Positions 31,157-38,615 of a stretch of DNA of 64,000 nucleotides are shown here, one piece after another (position 1 is the stretch's first letter; every line of letters begins with the position of its first letter). The position numbers were made by a program, and so were the translations under genes. The DNA is from Sphingomonas sanguinis NBRC 13937. Lineage in GTDB: Bacteria > Pseudomonadota > Alphaproteobacteria > Sphingomonadales > Sphingomonadaceae. The stretch spans positions 272,105-336,104 of the forward strand of contig NZ_BCTY01000001.1 in assembly GCF_001591005.1 (NCBI RefSeq). Direction: 5' to 3'. The notes beneath the pieces are model-generated. The model saw only the letters and a list, made by a program, of their open reading frames with translations. It did not search any database and was not told the DNA's origin.

Positions 31157-32243
31157 AGGGGTATTCAAGTCCGAGAAGAAATTGGCGGACGGATCGCGTC
31201 GGGTCTATTATTTCTTTCGCGGTCACGGGGCATTGAAGCCGCTCGACGGCGACGAACAGCAGCCATTCGCGCCAGGCACCCCGGCCTTCATGCGCGCCTA
31301 CAACGCTGCGATCGAAGCGCCGCGTGTCGCGCGAACCGCAGGCACTCTCCAAGCCGTCATCGACGCCTATGAGAAAAGCCCGCAATTCACGAAGCTCGCA
31401 CCCCGCACTCAGCGAGATTACGGCGCTGCCCTCATAAAGATCGGTGATAAATTCGGGACGCACCCCCTGGTGGTGGTCGAAGATCCGAAGATCCGCATAC
31501 GCTTCCTCGAATGGCGGGACCTACTGGCTAAGTCGTCCCCCCGCCAGGCGGATGCCGTCCTTGGGGTCCTGCGCATTGTGCTGGAATGGGGCCGCGATCG
31601 CGGTCACCTGATCCACAATCACGCGACTCGCCCGAAGAAGGTCTACCGCGCCGATCGCGCTGACAAGCTGTGGCTACCGTCAGACATCGAAGCGCTACGC
31701 GCGGTGGCCACGCCGGAAATTCTGCTGGCGTTCGAATTGGCGCTGGGGACTGGTCAGCGGAAGGGCGACCTACTGGCGCTGACTTGGTCGTCCTATGATG
31801 GTCAGCGGATCCACCTCCGCCAGGCAAAGCGCAAGCGCTTCATCGACATGCCGGTCACGAAATCGCTGAAAGCGATCCTGGACGCACAACCGCGCACGGC
31901 CGCCACCATCCTGACACGCAACGGAAAACCATGGGGTGCGGTCAACTTCGACCACCGCTGGCGAGGGACGGTCCTGAAGGCCGGACGAAACGGCCTGCAC
32001 TTCCACGATCTGCGCGGAACCGCCTGCACCGTCTTGGCGCAAGCTGGTGCGACGCCGTCCGAAATCGCCGCGATGCTGGGTTGGACCGTCTCAACGGTCG
32101 CTCGAATGCTCGACCTCTACCAGGCGATGACCGCCTCGCTGAGCGATTCTGCGGTCGCCAAGATCGAGGCTCACCAAACCAAATTGCAGAACGATGTGCA
32201 GAACGCCGCACCCGCTAAACTAAATTCGGGGGTAAATTCGTGA
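31140..32243 (+). CDS. Tyrosine-recombinase integrase
   Basis: 367 residues from GTG 31140. An arm-binding/SAM-like region (GTLQAVIDAYEKSPQFTKLAPRTQRD-type, residues 68-150) precedes the catalytic domain. Its residues are Arg207 (GTGQRKGDLLAL), Lys230 (RQAKRKRF), His289 and Arg292 (FHDLRGTA) and Tyr327 (MLDLYQ). Trp315 occupies the usual second His position (MLGW), a common variant. It reads toward the tRNA-Gln gene 18 bases away, its likely integration target. Confidence 0.93.
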   Translation: MRARLKGVFKSEKKLADGSRRVYYFFRGHGALKPLDGDEQQPFAPGTPAFMRAYNAAIEAPRVARTAGTLQAVIDAYEKSPQFTKLAPRTQRDYGAALIKIGDKFGTHPLVVVEDPKIRIRFLEWRDLLAKSSPRQADAVLGVLRIVLEWGRDRGHLIHNHATRPKKVYRADRADKLWLPSDIEALRAVATPEILLAFELALGTGQRKGDLLALTWSSYDGQRIHLRQAKRKRFIDMPVTKSLKAILDAQPRTAATILTRNGKPWGAVNFDHRWRGTVLKAGRNGLHFHDLRGTACTVLAQAGATPSEIAAMLGWTVSTVARMLDLYQAMTASLSDSAVAKIEAHQTKLQNDVQNAAPAKLNSGVNS

Positions 32244-32336
32244 AAAATGCAATGAAATCAATGGCTGGGGCGGCAGGATTCGAACCTGCGTATGACGGTA
32301 CCAAAAACCGTTGCCTTACCGCTTGGCGACGCCCCA
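32244..32336. other. Right attachment region (attR) at tRNA-Gln
   Basis: The integrase stop is followed by 18 AT-rich bases and then the 3' end of tRNA-Gln. Tyrosine integrases commonly recombine within tRNA 3' halves or anticodon loops, so attR should lie here. The matching attL copy is outside the window and the core cannot be delimited. Confidence 0.6.
32262..32336 (-). tRNA. tRNA-Gln (anticodon TTG)
   Basis: 75 bases including an encoded CCA. The acceptor stem pairs TGGGGCG with the CGCCCCA before GCCA. The anticodon stem ACGGT/ACCGT encloses the loop TTTTGGT with anticodon TTG. The T-loop GGTTCGAATCC is canonical. The prophage lies at its 3' side; the gene remains intact. Confidence 0.96.
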
Positions 32337-32398
32337 GTGGAGAGGCGCGCCTTATACCCGGCGCGCCGTTCTTGAAAAGCCTTATTTACCGCGAAATA

Positions 32399-33496
32399 TC
32401 AGCCCAGGCGGCGCATCCAGCCATGGAGGTCTGGGGCTTGGCCGCGCTGAATCGAGACCAGCTGTTCGCGAAGGCGCGTGGTCAGCTGGCCGGGGCCGCC
32501 GCTGCCGATGGTGAAGCGGCCCGCGGGCTCGGCGACGCTGCCGATCGGGGTGACGACGGCGGCGGTGCCGCAGGCGAAGGCTTCGACCAGGCGGCCGCTG
32601 GCGGCGTCGGCCCGCCATTGGTCGATGGCATAGGGCTCCTCGCGCACGGTCAGGCCCTGGGCGCGGGCAATGGTCAGGATCGAATCGCGGGTGATGCCGG
32701 GCAGGATCGTGCCGGTCAGCGGCGGCGTGACCAGACTGCCGTCATCGAACACGAAGAAGACGTTCATGCCGCCCAGTTCCTCGACCCAGCGGCGCTCCAC
32801 CGCGTCGAGGAAGACCACCTGGTCGCAACCATTGGCGATCGCTTCCTTCTGCGCGAGCAGGCTTGCGGCGTAGTTGCCGCCGCACTTGGCCGCGCCGGTG
32901 CCGCCCGGTGCCGCCCGCGTGTAGCCTTGGCTCACCCAGATCGACACGGCGGGCGCGCCGCCCTTGAAATAGGCGCCGACCGACGAGGCGATGACCATGT
33001 AGAGATATTCGGCCGAGGGCTTCACGCCCAGGAACACTTCGCTGGCGAACATGAAGGGGCGGAGGTACAGCGCGCCGCCATCCTGTTCGGGAATCCAGTC
33101 GCGCTCGACCTCGACCAGCCGCTCGATCGATTCGAGGAAAAGGTTCTCGGGCAGTTCGGGCATCGCCATGCGACGCGCCGAGTCTTGGAAACGGCGGGCA
33201 TTCGCCTCGGGCCGGAACAGCGCGGTGCCGCCATCAGCCAGGCGATAGGCCTTCATCCCCTCGAAGATCTCCTGCGCATAATGCAGGACCGAGGCGGCCG
33301 GATCGATGCTCAAGGGCACGCGCGCGGTGATCTGCGCATCATGCCAGCCCTTGTCGTCGCTATAGCGGATCAGGGCCATGTGATCGGTGAAAACGCGCCC
33401 GAAACCGGGGTCTACCAGACGCGCCGACCGCTCGCTCGCCTCGACCGGGGTCTGGCAAGGATCGAACCGAAACGTAAGGGATTGATGCGCTTCCAT
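32399..33496 (-). CDS. ilvE: Branched-chain amino acid aminotransferase
   Basis: 365 residues of fold-type IV PLP enzymes. It transfers the amino group between glutamate and the keto acids of Leu, Ile and Val. Visible motifs are VLHYAQEIFEGMKAYR, LYLRPFMFASE and GTGAAKCGGNYAAS with the PLP-binding Lys, plus VEELGGMNVFFVF and ACGTAAVVTPIG. The length fits the long BCAT2-like type. The ATG at 33496 has AGAGA upstream (33502 is an in-frame alternative). It is divergent from a MarR gene. Confidence 0.93.
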   Translation of the reverse strand: MEAHQSLTFRFDPCQTPVEASERSARLVDPGFGRVFTDHMALIRYSDDKGWHDAQITARVPLSIDPAASVLHYAQEIFEGMKAYRLADGGTALFRPEANARRFQDSARRMAMPELPENLFLESIERLVEVERDWIPEQDGGALYLRPFMFASEVFLGVKPSAEYLYMVIASSVGAYFKGGAPAVSIWVSQGYTRAAPGGTGAAKCGGNYAASLLAQKEAIANGCDQVVFLDAVERRWVEELGGMNVFFVFDDGSLVTPPLTGTILPGITRDSILTIARAQGLTVREEPYAIDQWRADAASGRLVEAFACGTAAVVTPIGSVAEPAGRFTIGSGGPGQLTTRLREQLVSIQRGQAPDLHGWMRRLG

Positions 33497-33553
33497 GATC
33501 ATCTCTCTGTTTTGGGTTGCCGTGGCCTAGGGCGTGTGAGTAGACGGGTCAAC

Positions 33554-34051
33554 ATGGCTGCCTCGAACCAGTCCGCATCGGCACAGTTTCTCCGTGAACC
33601 AGAACTCCGTAGGGGTATGGAATTGCTGTATTTCGGCAATAGCCATCTCGTGCGCTCGATCGATCGCGGTCTCGCCGCGCAGGGGCTGGGCCGTGCCCAT
33701 CACCGTGCGCTTTATTTCATGGCCCGCAAGCCCGATATGACGGTCAGCGAACTGCTGTCGCTGCTGGCGATCACCAAGCAATCGCTGGGCCGCGTGCTCA
33801 ACGAACTGGCGACGCGCGACCTGATCGAGACGCGACCGGGCGACCGCGATCGGCGGCAGCGGCTGTTGCGGTTGACTCCGGCCGGGGCCGCGATGGAGGC
33901 GGAGTTGTTCGACGCGCTGCGCGAGAAGCTGTCCAAGGCCTATGCGCGCGCGGGGCAGCAGGCGGTGACGGGCTTCTGGACGGTGCTGGAGGGGTTTATC
34001 CCCGAGAACGAGCGTGCCAGGATCGAGGATCTGCGCTCTAACGACGGGTGA
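33554..34051 (+). CDS. MarR-family regulator
   Basis: 165 residues of the MarR winged-helix family: LGRAHHRALYFMARKPDMTV, SELLSLLAITKQSLGRVLNE, LATRDLIETRPGDRDRRQRL with the wing, then LRLTPAGAAMEAEL. It is divergent from ilvE with 57 bases between the starts, so it may regulate ilvE. The ATG at 33554 is used; a later ATG at 33617 is possible. Confidence 0.86.
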   Translation: MAASNQSASAQFLREPELRRGMELLYFGNSHLVRSIDRGLAAQGLGRAHHRALYFMARKPDMTVSELLSLLAITKQSLGRVLNELATRDLIETRPGDRDRRQRLLRLTPAGAAMEAELFDALREKLSKAYARAGQQAVTGFWTVLEGFIPENERARIEDLRSNDG

Positions 34052-34248
34052 TAGGGTTCGCGCGAAGAAGTTTGGGTTTCGCGCGGAGGCGCAGAGGACG
34101 CGGAGATGTTACGAGCGACGCGCCGCCGGGCGTTTTACCACCAGCGGATGAAATGACGAGATTGCCATCAGCAATCTACGTCCGCATCCATCGCTGTTCC
34201 GCTCGCAAAAATCTCTTCGTGCCGTCGCCGCTTCGCGTGAACTAAAAA

Positions 34249-35049
34249 TCAGCCACGCGCGGCTTGCGCCATTTCGCGATTACGCCGTTCGGACGCCTTC
34301 AGCGTATCGGCCATGAGCCGCTTGAGCGCATCGTTCATGTCCAGCACGTTCAGCCCCTCGCGGGTCGAGCCGCCTGGACTCGCGACGCGGTCCGCCAGCA
34401 CGGATGGCGCAGCATCGGCCGTAATCGCCATGGCCCCTGCCCCGTCCACGGTAGCCAAAGCCAATTGCTGCGCTAGTTCGGGTGCCAGCCCCAGCCCGAT
34501 GCCCGCCTGCGCCATGGCATCGATGAAGCGAAAAACGAAGGCAGGGCCACACCCCGCCAGCGCGGTGACGGCGTCGAACCGCGCCTCGTCGTCCACCCAG
34601 GGGGCCAGGCCGAGCGGGCGGGCCAGCGCCTCGGCGGCGTCACGGACGGCGCTGTCGGGCGAGCGGGTATAAAGAGCGGTAACGCCCTGCCCGATCGCGA
34701 CCGGCAGATTGGGCATCAGCCGCACGACTGCGCCCGCCGGGATTTGGGCGGCAAGCGTCTGCTCCTCCACGCCCGCCAGGATCGAAAGCAAAATCGCCGG
34801 GTTCAAATGCGCCAGAGTCGGCGCGATGTCGTTCAGTTGCTGCGGCTTGAACCCCAGCATCAGGATCGCAGGTGTCTCGTCGATGGGAAGTGCGGTCAAC
34901 GAGCGGACGCCCTCTGGCGCGCGGGTGCCGCTGCGGGTGATGACGGTGACCTGCGCCGGGTCCAACCCTTCGGCCAGCCAGCGGCGGAGCATCGCGCCAG
35001 CCATGTTGCCACATCCGACCAGCCAGATCGGTCCGGCGGGAAAGCTCAT
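34249..35049 (-). CDS. proC: Pyrroline-5-carboxylate reductase
   Basis: 266 residues. It reduces pyrroline-5-carboxylate to proline with NAD(P)H. The dinucleotide-binding start is PIWLVGCGNMAGAMLRRWL. The family signature appears as DAVTALAGCGPAFVFRFIDA and later VASPGGSTREGLNVLD. The ATG at 35049 (MSFPAG) gives the standard start; 35058 is in frame. It follows the ybjN-like gene and probably shares its transcript. Confidence 0.94.
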   Translation of the reverse strand: MSFPAGPIWLVGCGNMAGAMLRRWLAEGLDPAQVTVITRSGTRAPEGVRSLTALPIDETPAILMLGFKPQQLNDIAPTLAHLNPAILLSILAGVEEQTLAAQIPAGAVVRLMPNLPVAIGQGVTALYTRSPDSAVRDAAEALARPLGLAPWVDDEARFDAVTALAGCGPAFVFRFIDAMAQAGIGLGLAPELAQQLALATVDGAGAMAITADAAPSVLADRVASPGGSTREGLNVLDMNDALKRLMADTLKASERRNREMAQAARG

Positions 35050-35059
35050 GCTCGCCAAT

Positions 35060-35563
35060 TTACGCTTCGCCCTGGGTCTCGATCAGCGCGGCGGCCAGCG
35101 CCTCGCGCGGGGTCTTGCCGCCCCACAGGACGAACTGGAACACGGGGTAGAAGCGCTCGCATTCCTCGATCGCCGATTCGACCAGCAACTCGGTGGCGGA
35201 AAGGGAGATGGTGCCGTCCTCGCCACCATCGACCATCGCGGCGTGACGATAGAGCAGGATGCCGCTGTTGGACCACAGTTCGAAATGGCCGATCCAGAGC
35301 TGTTCGTTGACCAGCGCCAACGTCTCATAGATGCCAGCGCGGCGATCCTCAGTCACCTTTATATCGGGAAACGCCAGGAATTGCAGGACGCTGTCGTCGT
35401 CGCGCCACAGCGCGCGCAGTTCGTAGGTCGCCCAACTGCCCTTTACCGTCGCAACGATTTCCTCGTCGTGACGCTCATGTTCCCACCCATGCGCGGCGAA
35501 ATACGCTTCCAGCATATCGATGGGGGCCGAATCATCGGCTTCATGATCGGTCGACTCAAGCAT
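35060..35563 (-). CDS. YbjN-domain protein
   Basis: 167 residues from ATG 35563 (AAGGG upstream). The fold is that of YbjN/type III chaperone-like proteins (IDMLEAYFAAHGWEHERHDE, EIVATVKGSWATYELRALWR, YETLALVNEQLWIGHFELWS). An in-frame extension to 35674 is less likely. The cellular role of this family is not settled. It is 10-20 bases before proC. Confidence 0.85.
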   Translation of the reverse strand: MLESTDHEADDSAPIDMLEAYFAAHGWEHERHDEEIVATVKGSWATYELRALWRDDDSVLQFLAFPDIKVTEDRRAGIYETLALVNEQLWIGHFELWSNSGILLYRHAAMVDGGEDGTISLSATELLVESAIEECERFYPVFQFVLWGGKTPREALAAALIETQGEA

Positions 35564-35701
35564 CACTGGCCCTTGCGAACAAACCCAGACCGACGCAGGT
35601 TGCACCGCTCCGGGGTCCACCGCAAGCAGCGGGCGGCCGATTCCTGTGGATAGCTGCCCGCATCCGTGGAGCAAGCAGCCTTTCCCAGTTGGCGATGCCG
35701 G

Positions 35702-35971
35702 TCAGGATTCGGTCCCGGTCGTCGTCGCGCCCAGCCGCGCCTCCAGCGCGTCCAGGCGCGCCTTCAGCGCATCGGCCTCGTCGCGAGCGGCCACCGCCAT
35801 CGCCTTGGCGACCTCGAACTCTTCGCGGCTGACGAAATCGAGACCGCCGATCCATTCCCGCGCACGCGACCGCGCGCTAGCTTCGGCCTCGCGGCCCATG
35901 CCCGCCACGGTGCCGGCCAGGCCGTTCATCACCTTGGCGAAATCGTCGAACAGCTTGTTGTCGGCCTGCAT
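35702..35971 (-). CDS. ubiK: Ubiquinone biosynthesis accessory factor UbiK
   Basis: 89 residues of the BMFP/UbiK family: LFDDFAKVMNGLAGTVAGMG followed by DFVSREEFEVAKAMAVAARD and a coiled-coil trimerising tail EADALKARLDALEARL. UbiK assists the soluble ubiquinone-biosynthesis complex. It lies 21 bases after the tspO gene on the same strand. Confidence 0.88.
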   Translation of the reverse strand: MQADNKLFDDFAKVMNGLAGTVAGMGREAEASARSRAREWIGGLDFVSREEFEVAKAMAVAARDEADALKARLDALEARLGATTTGTES

Positions 35972-35992
35972 ATCAAATTCCCAAAAATCGTT

Positions 35993-36562
35993 TCACAGCA
36001 TTTGGGAGGTCTGGGCCCCCGGCACAAGCTTTTCCGCACCCGGATTCAGCTGATCGATCCGCCAGTTGAGCACACCGGCAAAGGACAGCCACACCAGATA
36101 GGGCACCATCAGCCATGCCGCGCCCTTGCGAATGCGCGAGAACGCAATGGTGGTGACGATGGACAGCAGCAGGATGCCGACGATCACGAACAGCGCCACG
36201 CTCACCTTGTGCGCGCCGAAGAACAACGGCGTCCAGGACAGGTTGAGCAGGAACTGGACCACAAACAGGGCGATGGCGACACCCCGCCCCCTGGCGCCGC
36301 GCGCATGGAGGATCATCGACAGCGCCAAGCCGATCATGATGTAGAGCGTCGTCCACACCACCGGAAAGATCCAGCCCGGCGGGTTCAGCTCGGGCTTGAC
36401 CAGCGCCATGTACCAGCCATTCTCGCTACCCGAAGGCACGACACGGCCCGACGCGAAGCCGAGCAGCAGGATCAGCGGCACGATGACGATCGCCCAGCGC
36501 AGGAAAGACATCCGCAACTGATCCTTCGATGCGATCGTACCCACTCGTCCCTCTTTCGCCAT
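35993..36562 (-). CDS. tspO: TspO/MBR family membrane protein
   Basis: 189 residues with five membrane helices. Diagnostic segments are WYMALVKPELNPPGWIFPVVWTTLYIMIG (split across helices 1-2), LNLSWTPLFFGAH and MVPYLVWLSFAGVLNWRI. The family binds porphyrins and sterol-like ligands and affects tetrapyrrole and stress physiology. The amino end is slightly extended, and a start at a later Met is possible. Confidence 0.92.
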   Translation of the reverse strand: MAKEGRVGTIASKDQLRMSFLRWAIVIVPLILLLGFASGRVVPSGSENGWYMALVKPELNPPGWIFPVVWTTLYIMIGLALSMILHARGARGRGVAIALFVVQFLLNLSWTPLFFGAHKVSVALFVIVGILLLSIVTTIAFSRIRKGAAWLMVPYLVWLSFAGVLNWRIDQLNPGAEKLVPGAQTSQML

Positions 36563-36634
36563 GATGCCCGTCGATCTGCCCCAGCGACCCGGGGCCGTAA
36601 ACGGATAAGGTGAACGTTATTACAGCCGCCCCGT

Positions 36635-37369
36635 TCAATTTCGGGATGCGGCCACCAAAAACTCGATATTGCCTTCCGGCCCGGTGATCGGGCTCTGCGT
36701 GACGCCCGCCACCGACCAGCCGCCGGTCGTCAGCCACGCGACGACCTGATCGCAGACCCGCTGGTGCACGTTCGGATCGCGCACGACGCCGCCCTTGCCG
36801 ACCTCTTCGCGCCCCGCCTCGAACTGCGGCTTGATCAAGGCCAGCAGCCGCGCGCCGGGCTTGGCGAAGCTCAGCGGGCGCTCCAGCACCTTGGCCAGGC
36901 CGATGAAGCTGGCGTCGCACACGATGATGTCGATCGGCTCGGGGATATGCGCCTCGGTCAGGATGCGGGCGCTAGTCTGTTCATGGACGATAACGCGCGG
37001 GTCCTGACGCAGGGACCAGGCGAGCTGGTTGGTGCCGCTATCGACCGCATAGACCCGCGCGGCACCCTTTTGCAGCAGCACATCGGTAAAGCCGCCGGTC
37101 GAACTGCCGACATCGATTGCAACGCAACCGGTCACGTCCCAGCCGAAATGCTCCAGCCCATGCGCCAGCTTGATGCCGCCGCGCGACACCCAGGGATGAT
37201 CGCGCCCGCGCACGTCGAGGTTCGCGTCCTCGGCCAATTGCTGGCCGGGCTTGGCAATCTTCGTCTCACCCGAAAAGACCAGGCCCGCCATCACCAGCGC
37301 CTGCGCGCGCGAACGGGATTCCACGAGTCCGCGGTCCACGAGCATCTGGTCGACACGCAGCTTGGCCAT
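36635..37369 (-). CDS. tlyA: TlyA-family rRNA 2'-O-methyltransferase
   Basis: 244 residues. An amino S4 RNA-binding domain (LRVDQMLVDRGLVESRSRAQ, ALVMAGLVFSG) is followed by the RrmJ/FtsJ fold with AdoMet motif AIDVGSSTGGFTDVLLQ, then IVCDASFIGL and ALIKPQFEAGREEVGKGGVV. TlyA methylates ribosomal RNA ribose. Alphaproteobacteria often carry it near dxs, as here. Confidence 0.92.
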   Translation of the reverse strand: MAKLRVDQMLVDRGLVESRSRAQALVMAGLVFSGETKIAKPGQQLAEDANLDVRGRDHPWVSRGGIKLAHGLEHFGWDVTGCVAIDVGSSTGGFTDVLLQKGAARVYAVDSGTNQLAWSLRQDPRVIVHEQTSARILTEAHIPEPIDIIVCDASFIGLAKVLERPLSFAKPGARLLALIKPQFEAGREEVGKGGVVRDPNVHQRVCDQVVAWLTTGGWSVAGVTQSPITGPEGNIEFLVAASRN

Positions 37370-37509
37370 GCCTCGCCCCTACCCCCCGGCTCGGTCCGTC
37401 GCAAGTCGTCATCCATTGGGCGCGAACGCTATTGCCTATCTTTTTAGTAGGAATACATTCCATACCAAGGATCGGGAGTCGACCCGGCCCGGAATCGAGG
37501 AGATGCCAT

Positions 37510-38190
37510 ATGGGTTCGTTCGCATCCTATGAGGCCCGCAAACCGACGGTCCTCACCGTACCTGGCCTGGGAGGCTCAGGCCGCTCGCACTGGCAGAGTT
37601 TGTGGGAAGAGGCGCGCCCCGATACCATCCGGGTCGAACTCGGCATGTGGTCGACGCCGCATCGCAACGCCTGGGTCACGCGGCTGGACCAGGCGATCCG
37701 GCAGGCGCAGGCACCGGTGATCCTCGCCGCGCATTCGCTGGGCTGTCTGGCCGTCGCTTGGTGGGCGGAACTGTCGCCCCAGCCCTATGGCTGGCCGGTC
37801 GCAGGCGCCCTGCTGGTCGCGCCCGCCGATGTCGACCGCGCGGATGCCCCAGAAGCGCTGAAGGGCTTCGCCCCCAGCCCGCGCACGCCGCTCCCCTTCC
37901 CCTCGATCCTGGTCGCGAGCCAGGACGATCCCTGGATCTCGATCGAACGCGCGCACAGCCTGGCGGTCGACTGGGGCAGCCACTTCGTCGATGCGGGGCC
38001 GCAAGGGCATATCAATGCCGCCAGCGGTCTCGGCTGGTGGCAGGAAGGGCAGGAACTGCTCGGCCGGGTGATCGCGGCCAGCGGCATGGACCGACCGACG
38101 CCGTGTGGGCCGTTGTCGCCCAGCGAAGCGCGGGCGGTGCTGGCGGTAAATGCGACGGACGCGGCGCAGGCGCATTATCTGGGGCGGTGA
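37510..38190 (+). CDS. RBBP9/YdeN-type alpha/beta hydrolase
   Basis: 226 residues from ATG 37510 (GAGGAG upstream). An opening VLTVPGLGGSGRSHWQSLWE, nucleophile elbow AAHSLGC with the active Ser, ILVASQDDPWIS with the acid and GPQGHINAASGLGWW with the His define the RBBP9 serine hydrolase family. A tail of about 30 residues follows. The physiological substrate is unknown. Confidence 0.88.
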   Translation: MGSFASYEARKPTVLTVPGLGGSGRSHWQSLWEEARPDTIRVELGMWSTPHRNAWVTRLDQAIRQAQAPVILAAHSLGCLAVAWWAELSPQPYGWPVAGALLVAPADVDRADAPEALKGFAPSPRTPLPFPSILVASQDDPWISIERAHSLAVDWGSHFVDAGPQGHINAASGLGWWQEGQELLGRVIAASGMDRPTPCGPLSPSEARAVLAVNATDAAQAHYLGR

Positions 38191-38251
38191 GTTGTTCGCC
38201 CCGTCCAGCCTGAGCTAGGTCGAAGGCCAAGGGGAACCCTTATCAATCAGC

Positions 38252-38408
38252 GTTCCCCGGCGAAGGCCGGGGCCCAGTTTCGGTGAAGATAAGAGGTAGT
38301 AGAAACGACGCGTGGGAGGCCAAGGCTATCGGTGGCAAGGCCTCCCACGCCCATTCACCGCGCCTTCGTGATCGCTCAGCGACTGGGCCCCGGCCTTCGC
38401 CGGGGAAC
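38252..38408. repeat. REPIN-like nested inverted repeat
   Basis: Two 27-base arms (38252-38278 and 38382-38408) are perfect reverse complements. Each arm itself folds as CCCCGGC-GAAG-GCCGGGG. Inside lies a second perfect 12-base inverted pair (GCGTGGGAGGCC at 38310 and its complement at 38339-38350). This layout, two inverted REP units around a hairpin spacer, fits a REPIN. It fills most of the 257-base gap between the hydrolase and the small gene after dxs. Confidence 0.75.
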
Positions 38409-38447
38409 AGATTCTGTTTTGGGTCGGGGCGTGGCCTAAATTCTAAC

Positions 38448-38615
38448 TCAGGCGGAACGGGCGCTTTGATCGGACTCGATCGTCTCCCGCTCCGCCTCGG
38501 CCTTGGCCGCCGCCGTGGCCTGCTTCATTCGCCGCCACATCCGCACATTCACGCCGATCATCATGACCACCGCCAGCGTCGTGAAGACGATGACGGCGGT
38601 CCAGCCCCGGATCAC
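38448..38615 (-). CDS. 55-residue membrane protein coupled to dxs
   Basis: The GTG at 38615 overlaps the dxs stop by four bases. The peptide has a single membrane helix ([19 protein letters not shown]) followed by a charged, Ala-rich helix ([20 protein letters not shown]). It resembles small anchored coiled-coil peptides; no family recognised. The tight coupling suggests it is made with Dxs. Confidence 0.6.
   Translation of the reverse strand: MIRGWTAVIVFTTLAVVMMIGVNVRMWRRMKQATAAAKAEAERETIESDQSARSA

Larger units (their letters stand above)
1..32261. mobile_element. P2-like prophage, left end outside window
   Basis: The region carries a near-complete P2-type gene set: terminase P, scaffold O, capsid N, endonuclease M, head completion L, tail X, holin, lysozyme, spanins, R, S, J, I, H, V, W, FI, FII, E/E', T, U and D, then divergent C and Cro-like genes, an Ogr-like gene, an excisionase-like gene and an integrase. 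The integrase stop lies 18 bases from the 3' end of tRNA-Gln, so the right junction is at or inside that tRNA. The portal gene Q and the left attachment site should lie beyond base 1. No frameshift or insertion was seen in a structural gene, so the prophage may be functional. No replication initiator like P2 gpA is recognisable in the window. Confidence 0.93.

Noticed and set aside
32240..34051. Long plus-strand frame starting at the integrase end and running into the MarR gene
   Set aside because: The first two thirds cross the tRNA and are antisense to ilvE. Only the portion from 33554 encodes a recognisable MarR protein.
34048..34245. 65-codon frame after the ilvE-side MarR gene
   Set aside because: The sequence is Arg-rich and repetitive (GCGCAGAGG-like units), overlaps the MarR stop and looks like intergenic repeat DNA.
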